Below, piece after piece: positions 21,656 through 30,669 of a stretch of DNA of 64,000 nucleotides. The stretch is from contig NZ_KB898039.1 in assembly GCF_000377345.1 (NCBI RefSeq), forward strand, positions 124,001 through 188,000. Direction: 5' to 3'. A program made the translations under genes and the position numbers. The DNA is from Thioalkalivibrio sp. ALJ16. Lineage in GTDB: Bacteria > Pseudomonadota > Gammaproteobacteria > Ectothiorhodospirales > Ectothiorhodospiraceae. Within the stretch, counting starts at the first letter, position 1. Each line of letters opens with the position of its first letter. The notes beneath the pieces were generated by a model that saw nothing but the letters and a program-made list of their open reading frames with translations, was not told the origin of the DNA and did not search any database.

Positions 21656-24600
21656 GGCAGCAGTGGTCAGGCTCGGTGGAGCGCGGGCTTGCGACGTTGG
21701 CGCTGGCCCTGCTGGCGGTGGCCGGCAATTTCTTCCATCTGCCGCTGCTGTTCGGTCTGGACTTCATCTTCGGATCGATCGCGGTGATGCTCGCGGTGCT
21801 GCTGTTGGGGACGCTGCCCGCGGTGATTGTCGCGATCGCCGGGGGACTCTACACCTTGGTCCTGTGGGGCGTTCCGTATCCGATGGTGGTGTTCGTGATC
21901 GAGGCACTGGTAGTGGGCCTCGTTTACCGGCGCTGGCTGTACAACGTGGTGGTGGCCGACCTGCTGTACTGGCTGGTGATCGGGGTTCCGCTGGTGTTGC
22001 TGTTCTATCGCGGCTTGATCGGGATGGACTGGGAACCCACCACCATGATCGCCCTGAAGCAGGCGGTGAACGCGCTGTTCAACACGCTGATCGCCAGCCT
22101 GTTGGTGATGTTTTGGCGGTTGTTGCGGCGCGGCGAGCAGGCCTCCCGACTGGGCAGGCCTTCGCTGGCGAGCCTGTTGTTCCACGCGATGCTCCCGGTC
22201 ACCCTGCTGGCCGGGCTGGCCCCGATCCTGCACCAGAGCTATCAGCAGCGCGACGAGCAGGAGGCCTTCATGGTCGAGCGCCTGCAGGAACGCGCCGAGA
22301 GTCTGTCCGAACGGCTCGCGAGCGATTACCGCGAGGGCCGGGTCCGGTATGACTACCATCTGCGGCGGGTGCAGACGCGCGAGGATCTGGGGCTTGCGAT
22401 TGTGTCCCCGGAAGGTCGGGTGCTGGCCAGTCGGGGCGACGTCCGCAGCGTGCTGGAGGCGTCGGATGGCCAGGTGGAGACCCTGGATCGCGAGCTTTCG
22501 ATCTGGTTGCCGGACGGTTCAATGTCGGCTGTGGGTCGCTGGGGGCAGGGGGCCTACTTCGTTGCAGCGCCGGTGGGCCTCGTGCCGGATATCGAGCAGG
22601 TGTATGCGGAGATGCCGGCGGCACCGGTGGTCCGGGCGCTGGAGCAGCAGCGCGTGGAGTTGTTTGCCCTCCTGACGGTGATCGTGGCCCTGGCCATCCT
22701 GGTCTCGGCCGCCTTGAGTTATGCCATCAGCCGTCCCTTGCGCAAGCTGGATGCGGTCAGTGCAGGGCTGAGTTCGGACATTGCCGCGGGGCGTTCGCCG
22801 GAACTGCCGGAAAGCCGGATTCTCGAATACGACGGCCTGGCCAGGACCCTGCGCGAGATGTCGCGGCAGCTGGTGGCCAGTTTCCGCCAGCAGGCGCAGG
22901 CGCGCAGCGAACTCGAGTCCGAGGTGCAGACGCGCACTGCGGAGCTTGCGCAGACCGCCGATCAGTTACAGGCGGTTCTGGCGGCGGCGTCGGAATTCGC
23001 AATTGTGGTGACCGACCGCGATGGTCTGATCACCCTGTTCAATCCGGGTGCGGAAAAGATGACGGGCTATGCTGCCGACGAAATGGTGGGCCAGCAGTCA
23101 CCCGTCCTGTTCCATGTGCCGGAGGAGATCGCAGCGCGCGCGGCGCAATTGAGCGCTGCCAGTGAACGAACGATCGATGGCTTTCGGGCCTTCGTCGAGA
23201 TCGCGGATCGCGAGGGAGCGGAAACCCGGGAATGGACCTTTGTGCGCAAGGACGGCATGCGCATTCCCGTTTCCCTGACGGTGACCCCCCAGACCGACAA
23301 ACAGGGAAATATCAGCGGCTACCTGGGTATCGCCGAGGACATCACCGAGCGCAAGGCCGCCGAACAGGCCCTGCGCGAGAGCGAAAAACGCTTCCGGGAT
23401 GCCACCCAGCAGTTGACGCTGGCGACCGAGGCGGCGCATCTGGGTGTATGGGATTTGAACCTGACCAGCGGGCGGCTTGACTGGGATTCCGGGATGTTCC
23501 GTCTTTACGGCGTGTTACCCCGCGATTTTGGTCACCATGCCGATGACTGGAGGCGCGCCTTGCTGCCCGAAGACTTGGAGCACGCAGAAGCCAGCCTCGA
23601 AACTATCCTTGAACGTCCCGGGATACCCCGCGAGTTCACGTTCCGAATTCTCCGGGGCGATGGGGCGACACGTCATATTCGCGCTATGGCACAGGCGATA
23701 ACCGATGCGGCAGGTGTGGTCGTGCGGGCGATTGGCGTGAACGAAGACGTAACCGAGCGTATAGAGGCGGAGCGAGCCCTGGCGGAGCAGGCGCTTCGCA
23801 CGCAGACGATCATCGATAACATCGTAGACGGGATCATTACGATCGATCGCGATGGGTTGATCCAGTCGTTCAATCCGGGTGCAAGTCGCATCTTCGGGTA
23901 TACGCCCCGTGAGGTTGCCGGTCGCAATGTAAGCGTGTTGATGACCGGGCCTGATCGTGAGAGCCATGACGTATACCTGCGTAATTATCAGGCCACTGGC
24001 AACCGGCGGGTGATTGGCACCAGCAGGGAACTGCAGGGGCGTCGCAAGGATGGAACCGTGTTCCCGATGGAACTTGCTGTATCGGAGGTCACGCAACACG
24101 GCGAGCCCCTCTATGTGGGGGTTGTGCGTGACATCACCGAACGCAAGCGGGTGGAGCGCATGAAGAACGAGTTCGTTTCCACGGTGAGCCACGAACTGCG
24201 TACGCCACTGACATCGATCTCGGGAGCCCTTGGGATGATTGCCAGCGGCGCGCTTGGCGAACTGCCCGGCGAGGTGGGCGAAATGGTCACGATTGCCCAG
24301 CGCAACAGCCAGCGTCTGACGCTGTTGATCAACGACCTGCTGGACATGGAAAAGCTGGTGGCCGGCAAGATGCGCTTCGAGATGCAAGAGCAGCCGCTGT
24401 TCCCGTTACTGGAGCAGGCTGTGCGCAGCAACCAGAGCTATGCCGCCCAGTACGGGGTGCACCTGATGCTGGATGCGGAGGATGACGGGGTCCGGGTCGA
24501 GGTGGATGCCGACCGCCTGCAGCAGATGCTGGCCAATCTGCTCTCCAACGCAGCCAAGTTCTCGCCGGAGGGTGAGGAGGTGCGGGTGGCGGTGGAGCAT

Positions 24601-24873
24601 GACGGCGCCCGGGTGCGCGTCTCGGTGATCGATCACGGCCCCGGGATCCCGGAGGCGTTCCGCGAACGCATCTTCCAGAAGTTTTCCCAGGCCGATGCCT
24701 CCGACACCCGCCAGAAGGGCGGAAGCGGCCTGGGACTGGCGATCACCCGGGAGCTGGTGGAGCGCATGGGCGGCGAGGTCGGGTTCGACTCCGTGCCGGA
24801 CGCGGGGGCGACGTTCTGGTTCGACTTGCCACTGACCGGGCAGGGCCGGGGCAAGCATGGGGGTGCCCAGTGA
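21652..24873 (+). CDS. Membrane-bound PAS histidine kinase
   Basis: 1073 residues. A hydrophobic N-terminus (about residues 5-160) holds five to six membrane helices resembling an integral membrane sensor. A further helix near 185 and another at 342-365 enclose a likely periplasmic sensor segment (about 205-335). HAMP-like sequence (SRPLRKLDAVSAGLS, about 360-420) and coiled coil follow, then PAS at 440-560, 570-690 and 715-825, HisKA (His near 847) and HATPase_c to the end. It lacks a receiver domain. It starts within the stop of the preceding kinase (ATGA), and its own stop overlaps the next start. Confidence 0.85.
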   Translation: MRQQWSGSVERGLATLALALLAVAGNFFHLPLLFGLDFIFGSIAVMLAVLLLGTLPAVIVAIAGGLYTLVLWGVPYPMVVFVIEALVVGLVYRRWLYNVVVADLLYWLVIGVPLVLLFYRGLIGMDWEPTTMIALKQAVNALFNTLIASLLVMFWRLLRRGEQASRLGRPSLASLLFHAMLPVTLLAGLAPILHQSYQQRDEQEAFMVERLQERAESLSERLASDYREGRVRYDYHLRRVQTREDLGLAIVSPEGRVLASRGDVRSVLEASDGQVETLDRELSIWLPDGSMSAVGRWGQGAYFVAAPVGLVPDIEQVYAEMPAAPVVRALEQQRVELFALLTVIVALAILVSAALSYAISRPLRKLDAVSAGLSSDIAAGRSPELPESRILEYDGLARTLREMSRQLVASFRQQAQARSELESEVQTRTAELAQTADQLQAVLAAASEFAIVVTDRDGLITLFNPGAEKMTGYAADEMVGQQSPVLFHVPEEIAARAAQLSAASERTIDGFRAFVEIADREGAETREWTFVRKDGMRIPVSLTVTPQTDKQGNISGYLGIAEDITERKAAEQALRESEKRFRDATQQLTLATEAAHLGVWDLNLTSGRLDWDSGMFRLYGVLPRDFGHHADDWRRALLPEDLEHAEASLETILERPGIPREFTFRILRGDGATRHIRAMAQAITDAAGVVVRAIGVNEDVTERIEAERALAEQALRTQTIIDNIVDGIITIDRDGLIQSFNPGASRIFGYTPREVAGRNVSVLMTGPDRESHDVYLRNYQATGNRRVIGTSRELQGRRKDGTVFPMELAVSEVTQHGEPLYVGVVRDITERKRVERMKNEFVSTVSHELRTPLTSISGALGMIASGALGELPGEVGEMVTIAQRNSQRLTLLINDLLDMEKLVAGKMRFEMQEQPLFPLLEQAVRSNQSYAAQYGVHLMLDAEDDGVRVEVDADRLQQMLANLLSNAAKFSPEGEEVRVAVEHDGARVRVSVIDHGPGIPEAFRERIFQKFSQADASDTRQKGGSGLGLAITRELVERMGGEVGFDSVPDAGATFWFDLPLTGQGRGKHGGAQ
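24326..24812 (+). repeat. Kinase-core direct repeat, copy 2
   Basis: Partner of 21123-21609, offset by 3203 bases, covering the HisKA tail and HATPase_c of the membrane-bound kinase. The third kinase of the operon shares the protein motifs here but not the near-identity at DNA level. Confidence 0.8.
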
Positions 24874-27800
24874 ATGAGGAGAGCGTAAGGCTCGGCCTGA
24901 TGCCGCCACTGACCGGCCTGGTCAGCATATACGGACCAGAAATCCTCCGCGCCGCCGAGATCGCCTGTGCCGAGATCAACGAACAGGGCGGTGTGCTGGG
25001 CCGGCCACTGGAGCTTGTGGTCGAGGATGACGGCAGTTTGCCGGAGAGCGCGGTCGCCGCAGCGGAAAAACTGGTCAAGCAGCATGGCTGCGCCGCCATC
25101 ATTGGCAACCTGCTGTCCAACTCCCGTATCGCCGTCGCCTATCGCGTGGCCGAACCGAACGGGGTTCCGCAGCTCAATTTTTCTTTCCACGAAGGCAGTA
25201 TCGATAGCCGCTATTTCTTCCACTTCGCCGCCCTGCCCAATCAGCAGATCGACCGCATGATCCCCTACATGCGGGAGCAGTACGGCCCCCGGTTTTTCTT
25301 TGCCGGCAACAACTACGAATGGCCCCGCGGCTCCATTGCAGCCGCCAAGGACGCGTTGGCGAAGTGCGGCGGTGAATCACTGGGTGAGGAATACCGCGAC
25401 CTCGGCGTGGCCGTAGAGGAGATCGATCGCCTGCTCGATGTTGTTGCGGCGGCTGCTCCGGACGTCTTTGTGCCGTACTTTGCCGGAGCCGACCAGATCA
25501 ACCTGCTTACGCGCTTTTCCGAGCGTGGACTCAAGTCAGGTATTGCAGTGGTCATGGGGCACTACGACGAGATGATGGCGAGCAAGCTGCCGCCACAGGT
25601 GCGTGAGGGCCTGTACTCCAGCAACACCTATTTCATGAGTGTTGACAGCGATGCCAATCGTAATTTCATGGAGCGGCTTGCACAGATGCCCGGTGTCAAT
25701 GGCATCTGGCCGCACGGCAATGGCACTCTCACCAACTTCAGCGAAGGCGCCTATGTCTGTGTGAAGGCATTTGCCACGGCAGCCAATGCCGCCGGCAGCA
25801 CCGATCCCGAGGCGCTGGTCGACGCACTCAAGACCGTCCGCGTGACGGCGCCACAGGGCAGCGTGGTGATGGACCCGGAGACCCAGCATGCCGCGGTCAA
25901 CTGCTATCTGACCCGATGCAACCGCGAGGGTGTCTTCGACATCATCCAGGCATTCGAACTACAGCCACCGGTGATTCCCGAGCGCTACCGTCACCAGAAA
26001 ATCAGCAGCCACGCCACCCTGGAGGACGATATTCGACTGCAGGCGCGAATGCTGGAGCAGATGCAGGGCGGGGTGTTGCTCATCGATTCGGGCAGCCAGA
26101 CAGTCATCTACGCCAATGCCGGCGCCGAGAAGATGTTCGGATACGAGCGTGGCGGACTGGTCAACACGACGTGGCAGCAGCTCGGCCCGCCTGGTCGCGA
26201 ATCTGGCGCCAGTCGGCTGGAGGATGTCGCCGCCAGCATCCTGCACCATGGCGCCTGGGAAGGGGAACTGCGACAGCGGCACCAGAATGGCACCGAACTC
26301 TACTGTCGGGCTTCATTCAGTACCTTCACCCACCCGGTGCAGGGTGAGGTCTGGCTTGGCGTCTACACCGACATTACCGACCGCAAGCGGGCCGAAACCG
26401 CCCTGGCGGAACAAGTCCATCACACGCAGACGATTCTCGATAACATGGTCGATGGCATCATCACCATCGACGGGAACGGCGTCATCCAGTCGTTCAACCC
26501 GGCGGCCGAGCAGATTTTCGGCCATGCCGCCGACGCGGCAATCGGCCGCAACGTGAGCATGCTCATGCCCAGCCCGCACCGCGAGGCCCACGACAGCTAC
26601 CTGCGCAACTACCAGGCCACCGGCGTGGCGCGCATCATCGGCATCGGCCGCGAGGTGGATGGCCGGCGCCGCGATGGCAGCCTGTTCCCGATGGAGCTGG
26701 CCATATCCGAAGTGACCCGCCAGGGGCAGCCCCTGTACGTGGGCATGGTGCGCGACATCACCGAGCGCAAGCGCGTCGAGCGCATGAAGAGCGAGTTCAT
26801 CTCCACCGTGAGCCACGAGCTGCGCACACCGCTGACCTCCATCTCCGGCGCGCTGGGGCTGATCGCCGGCGGCGCGCTGGGCGCACTGCCGGAGCAGGCG
26901 CGGGAGATGATCGCCATCGCCAACAAGAACAGCCAGCGCCTTACCCACCTCATCAACGATCTGCTCGACATGGAGAAGATCGCCGCCGGCAAGCTGCATT
27001 TCGAGATGCAGGTGCAGCCGCTGCTGCCCCTTATCCAGCAGGCCCTGGACAGCCACCGCACCTACGGCGCGGAACGCCGGGTGGCGCTGGTGCTCGCGGG
27101 CGAGGCGGCGCACACCGAGGTGCGGGTGGACAGCCAGCGGCTGATGCAGGTGCTGGCCAATCTGCTGTCGAACGCCATCAAGTTCTCGCCCGAGGGCGGC
27201 ACGGTGGACGTGGCCGTGGCATGCGACGCGGCGCGGGCGCGCGTGAGCGTACGCGACCACGGCCCCGGCATTCCCGAGGCCTTCCAAAGCCATATTTTCG
27301 AAAAATTCGCGCAGGCCGACGCCTCGGACACGCGCCAGAAGGGCGGCACCGGCCTCGGCCTGGCCATCACCCGCGAGCTGGTCGAACGCATGGGCGGGGC
27401 GATCGGGTTCGATTCGGTTGAAGGCGCGGGCGCGACCTTCTGGATCGAACTGCCGCTGGCGGCGGTGGCCCAGCCGGCCGTCCCCGGCGCACTTGCCGAT
27501 GCGGATGCGCCGCGCATCCTGGTGGTGGAAGACGAGCCGGACGTCGCGCAACTGCTGAACCTGATGCTCACCCGCGCCGGATATCGCGTCGACATCGCGC
27601 TCACCGGGCAGGACGCGCTGGCGGCCGTGCAAAAAACGGCGTACGACGCCCTGAGCCTGGACCTGATGCTGCCCGACATCAGCGGCCTGGAAATCATCCG
27701 CCAGGTGCGCCAGCGGCAGGAAACGGCAGACCTGCCCATCGTGGTGGTGTCGGCCAAGATGGAAGAGGGGCGGCTGGCGATCAACGGCGACTTCTCCGCC

Positions 27801-28253
27801 ATCGAGTGGCTGGCCAAGCCGATCGACGAGCACCGGCTGCTGGCCGTGTTGGAGCGCCTGGTTTCCCGGACCAGTGCGCAGCATCCGCGCGTGCTGCACG
27901 TGGAGGATGACGACGACCTGTACCAGGTGGTACGCACCATGGTCGGCGAGCGTTTCGATTTCGAGCAGGCCAGGACGCTCCGCGAAGCCCGCGCCCGCGT
28001 GGCGCTGGAGCGCTTCGAGGTGGTGATTCTCGACATCGGCCTGCCGGACGGCTCCGGCTGGGACCTGTTGCCGGACATCCGCGCGCGCCAGCCCGATGCG
28101 CGCGTCGTCATCTTCTCCGGCGCCGACACGACCGCGGACGAGGCGCACAGGGTCGAGGCGGTGCTGCTCAAGTCGCAGGTATCGCCGCGCGAGCTGATCG
28201 ACGCCCTCGGCAGCCGCATCCGATCATTCAAAACCAAAGGGAGGGACGCATGA
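24870..28253 (+). CDS. Hybrid histidine kinase with cytosolic AmiC-like binding domain
   Basis: 1127 residues starting at GTG 24870, overlapping the previous stop. Residues 1-375 match a type I solute-binding protein of the AmiC/branched-chain amino acid class (RLGLMPPLTGLVSIYGPEILRAAEIACAEINEQGG, LNFSFHEG, NSNTYFM-like region, TNFSEGAYVCVKAFA). There is no signal peptide and no membrane helix anywhere, so the binding domain should be cytosolic, as in AmiC. Then PAS (390-505), PAS (515-630), HisKA (His near 649), HATPase_c (740-865), REC (881-995, Asp in LSLDLMLPD) and REC (1006-1120, ILDIGLPDGSG). The ligand is unknown; amides, urea or amino acids fit the family. Autophosphorylation and intramolecular transfer are expected. 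Confidence 0.85.
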   Translation: MNEESVRLGLMPPLTGLVSIYGPEILRAAEIACAEINEQGGVLGRPLELVVEDDGSLPESAVAAAEKLVKQHGCAAIIGNLLSNSRIAVAYRVAEPNGVPQLNFSFHEGSIDSRYFFHFAALPNQQIDRMIPYMREQYGPRFFFAGNNYEWPRGSIAAAKDALAKCGGESLGEEYRDLGVAVEEIDRLLDVVAAAAPDVFVPYFAGADQINLLTRFSERGLKSGIAVVMGHYDEMMASKLPPQVREGLYSSNTYFMSVDSDANRNFMERLAQMPGVNGIWPHGNGTLTNFSEGAYVCVKAFATAANAAGSTDPEALVDALKTVRVTAPQGSVVMDPETQHAAVNCYLTRCNREGVFDIIQAFELQPPVIPERYRHQKISSHATLEDDIRLQARMLEQMQGGVLLIDSGSQTVIYANAGAEKMFGYERGGLVNTTWQQLGPPGRESGASRLEDVAASILHHGAWEGELRQRHQNGTELYCRASFSTFTHPVQGEVWLGVYTDITDRKRAETALAEQVHHTQTILDNMVDGIITIDGNGVIQSFNPAAEQIFGHAADAAIGRNVSMLMPSPHREAHDSYLRNYQATGVARIIGIGREVDGRRRDGSLFPMELAISEVTRQGQPLYVGMVRDITERKRVERMKSEFISTVSHELRTPLTSISGALGLIAGGALGALPEQAREMIAIANKNSQRLTHLINDLLDMEKIAAGKLHFEMQVQPLLPLIQQALDSHRTYGAERRVALVLAGEAAHTEVRVDSQRLMQVLANLLSNAIKFSPEGGTVDVAVACDAARARVSVRDHGPGIPEAFQSHIFEKFAQADASDTRQKGGTGLGLAITRELVERMGGAIGFDSVEGAGATFWIELPLAAVAQPAVPGALADADAPRILVVEDEPDVAQLLNLMLTRAGYRVDIALTGQDALAAVQKTAYDALSLDLMLPDISGLEIIRQVRQRQETADLPIVVVSAKMEEGRLAINGDFSAIEWLAKPIDEHRLLAVLERLVSRTSAQHPRVLHVEDDDDLYQVVRTMVGERFDFEQARTLREARARVALERFEVVILDIGLPDGSGWDLLPDIRARQPDARVVIFSGADTTADEAHRVEAVLLKSQVSPRELIDALGSRIRSFKTKGRDA

Positions 28254-28633
28254 GCACCCTGCAACGCATTCTGTACGTGGAAGACGAGCCCGACATCCAG
28301 GCCGTGGCGAGGCTCGCGCTGGAGACGGTCGGCGGTTTTACGGTCAAGGTCTGCTCCTCGGGCGAGGAGGCCGTGCGTGAGGCGGAGACCTTTGCACCCG
28401 ACATGATCCTGCTGGATGTGATGATGCCCGGGATGGATGGACCAACGACCCTGGAGGCCCTGCGAGGTATTCCGGCGCTGGCCGAGGTGCCGGTGGCCTT
28501 CATGACTGCCAAGGTGCAGCCCTCCGAGATCGCACACTACAAGTCGCTGGGGGCGCGCGACGTGATCCCCAAACCGTTCGATCCCATGACGCTTTCCGAC
28601 CAGGTGCGGCAGGTCTGGGATGGGGCGGCATGA
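28250..28633 (+). CDS. CheY-like single-domain response regulator
   Basis: The 127-residue protein is a stand-alone receiver: acidic pair EDEPD near the N-terminus, phospho-acceptor Asp in ILLDVMMPGMDG (about residue 57), the Thr of AFMTAKV and the Lys of VIPKPFDP. With no output domain it probably relays phosphate between the kinases and the HPT domain of the next protein, or acts by binding a target. ATGA overlaps at both ends couple its translation to its neighbours. Confidence 0.9.
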   Translation: MSTLQRILYVEDEPDIQAVARLALETVGGFTVKVCSSGEEAVREAETFAPDMILLDVMMPGMDGPTTLEALRGIPALAEVPVAFMTAKVQPSEIAHYKSLGARDVIPKPFDPMTLSDQVRQVWDGAA

Positions 28634-30312
28634 CAAGTGCTGACGCCGAGCAGGCCTTGAAAGACCGCCTGGCACAACTGCGTGCTCGGTATCTGGAACA
28701 CCTGCCGGATGAGCTGGCTGCACTGAGTGCTCTGCAGGGCCGGTTGGCCGGGAAAGAGCAGGACCGCGAGGTGCTGGACGAACTGCAACAGCGTCTGCAC
28801 AAGCTGGCCGGCAGCGGGGGCAGTTTCGGCTGTGCGGAGTTGAGTGCCGCCGCGCGTGTGCTGGAGCAGCGGATCGGCAGCTGGCTTGGGGCGAAGGCGC
28901 TGGCACTGGATGCTGCGAGTCGTCAGTGGCTGGCGGACGAGATCGCAGGACTCTCCCGCACCGTACCCGCCCAATCGATGGAGCCCTCGGAACAACCGGA
29001 TGCGGGTGTGCTCCCCGAGACTCGACCCGCTGTGGACCGTGTCCTGAAGGTATGGCTGGTCGAAGACGATGCGGAACTGGCCGGGCAACTCGGGCAGCAA
29101 CTCCAGTCTTTCAATTATGCGGTTCGAGTGTTCGACGGCATTGATGCGCTCAAGCGTGCGGTGAAGGGTGAGCAACCGGATCTGCTGCTGATCGACGTGA
29201 TGCTGGACGAGGGCCGTGAAAATGCAACCGCAAGGCTGGTGGACTGCCCCGATCTGCAGGCGTTGGGCTGCCCGTTGATCTTTCTCTCCGACAAAGACGA
29301 CTTTCCGTCACGTGTGCGCGCGGTACAGCTGGGCGCGCAGGGGTATTTCCTGAAACCGCTGGATGTGCCCCGGCTGGTCAATCGTATCTCGCAGATCTTC
29401 GAGGAGCGTCATGCGCCGGCGCAACGGGTGCTGATCGTGGACGACGACGCCGATCTTGCCGAGCATATGCGGCTGGTACTGACCGCCGCCGGGATGGAGG
29501 CCCGAGTGCTGGATGCGCCGCGCGAGATCATGGATACGATCGCCGCGTTCCGGCCGGAACTGGTGCTGATGGATCTGTATATGCCCGAATACGCGGGCAC
29601 CGACCTGGCGGGGCTGATTCGCCAGCACGAGGCCTACATCCATCTGCCGATCGTGTATCTGTCGGCGGAAACCGATATCGAGCGTCAGATCGAGGCCATG
29701 GGTCGGGGCGCGGACGACTTCCTGACCAAGCCGATTTCCGACGTGCAACTGGTGGCCGCCGCTCGCTCGCGGATCGCGCGCGCACGCCAGCTGGAGGAGC
29801 GGATCAGCAAGGACAGTCTGACTGGACTGCTCAAGCACGCCAGCATCAAGGAGGCCGCTAGTCGGGAGGTGTTGCGCGCTCGCCGGATCGGGCGACCCGT
29901 TACGTTGGCGATGCTCGACATCGACCACTTCAAGAGGGTCAACGATGCCTACGGGCATGCCGTGGGAGATGTGGTGATTATGTCGATCGCGACCCTGCTG
30001 CGGCAGCGCCTGCGCCAGTCCGACATCATCGGCCGCTATGGCGGGGAGGAGTTCGTCGCGGTGCTGCCGGAATGCGACGCGGAGAATGCCCGGCGGGTGC
30101 TCGAGGATATCCGCCGTAACTTTGCTGCTCTGAATTTCAACCATCGGGACGATCGCTTCGGCTGCACTATCTCGATCGGCATGGTGTGTTCGGCTGACTA
30201 TCCCGAGGAGGATGGTCCTGATCTACTGGTCGCTGCCGACGAGGCGCTCTACCGGGCCAAGCGGGGTGGGCGCGATCAAACCGAGCAGGCGTTCCCGGTG
30301 CCCGCACATTAG
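28630..30312 (+). CDS. HPT-REC-REC-GGDEF diguanylate cyclase, phosphorelay output
   Basis: 560 residues: HPT domain (about 15-110; phospho-accepting His57 in LHKLAGSGGSFG), REC (139-258, Asp in LLIDVMLDEG), REC (266-380, LMDLYMPEYAG) and GGDEF (395-550) with an intact GRYGGEEF active site and an RQSD inhibitory site five residues upstream. It therefore unites phosphotransfer, reception and c-di-GMP synthesis in one chain and is the obvious endpoint of the operon. Its stop codon TAG lies inside the TTAG flank of the palindromic element that follows. Confidence 0.9.
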   Translation: MTSADAEQALKDRLAQLRARYLEHLPDELAALSALQGRLAGKEQDREVLDELQQRLHKLAGSGGSFGCAELSAAARVLEQRIGSWLGAKALALDAASRQWLADEIAGLSRTVPAQSMEPSEQPDAGVLPETRPAVDRVLKVWLVEDDAELAGQLGQQLQSFNYAVRVFDGIDALKRAVKGEQPDLLLIDVMLDEGRENATARLVDCPDLQALGCPLIFLSDKDDFPSRVRAVQLGAQGYFLKPLDVPRLVNRISQIFEERHAPAQRVLIVDDDADLAEHMRLVLTAAGMEARVLDAPREIMDTIAAFRPELVLMDLYMPEYAGTDLAGLIRQHEAYIHLPIVYLSAETDIERQIEAMGRGADDFLTKPISDVQLVAAARSRIARARQLEERISKDSLTGLLKHASIKEAASREVLRARRIGRPVTLAMLDIDHFKRVNDAYGHAVGDVVIMSIATLLRQRLRQSDIIGRYGGEEFVAVLPECDAENARRVLEDIRRNFAALNFNHRDDRFGCTISIGMVCSADYPEEDGPDLLVAADEALYRAKRGGRDQTEQAFPVPAH

Positions 30313-30612
30313 CGAAACACTGATTAGTGTACACACTCGCGTTGGCACCCCGGGTTTTCCGATACAAAGGGCGGTGCGCAATCGGTAGTGGTTCTATCGG
30401 CCCGTTTTTGACGGATTCTGGCCGCAACGCAGGATCGAGGAACCTGAGGTGCCAACCCCGAAGGGGTTTGGCCGCCCGTTGTTATCAAGAACGGGCGCGC
30501 GCACAGCGTTTCGGCTCCCTTGCGCAGAATGACTGCACGGCAGTCGCTGCGCCTTGTTCGCACGCAGAGGCGACTCGAGCGCGAGCGTGCACATAAATTA
30601 GTGTTTCCTTAA
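30309..30612. mobile_element. MITE-like palindromic element 3
   Basis: About 304 bp, more diverged from elements 1 and 2 but with the same plan: ends CGAAACACTGATTAGTGTAC and, reversed, GGAAACACTAATTTATGTGC, and interior GTTGGCACCCC, TAGTGGTTCTA and GCAGAATGACTGCACGGC blocks. Flanks read TTAG on the left and TTAA on the right, a one-base mismatch to a duplication. It fills most of the 357-base gap after the phosphorelay operon; I see nothing else in 30613-30669. Confidence 0.7.
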
Positions 30613-30669
30613 GTCACGGATTGTTGAAGGCGGTGGGCCGGCCTGCCGGTATGTTGCGATACGAGGCCT

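Noticed and set aside
17570-30612. Composite transposon made of elements 2 and 3 around the phosphorelay operon
   Set aside because: The elements are diverged from one another, each has its own flank, and no transposase lies within. The bracketing is reported only as an observation.
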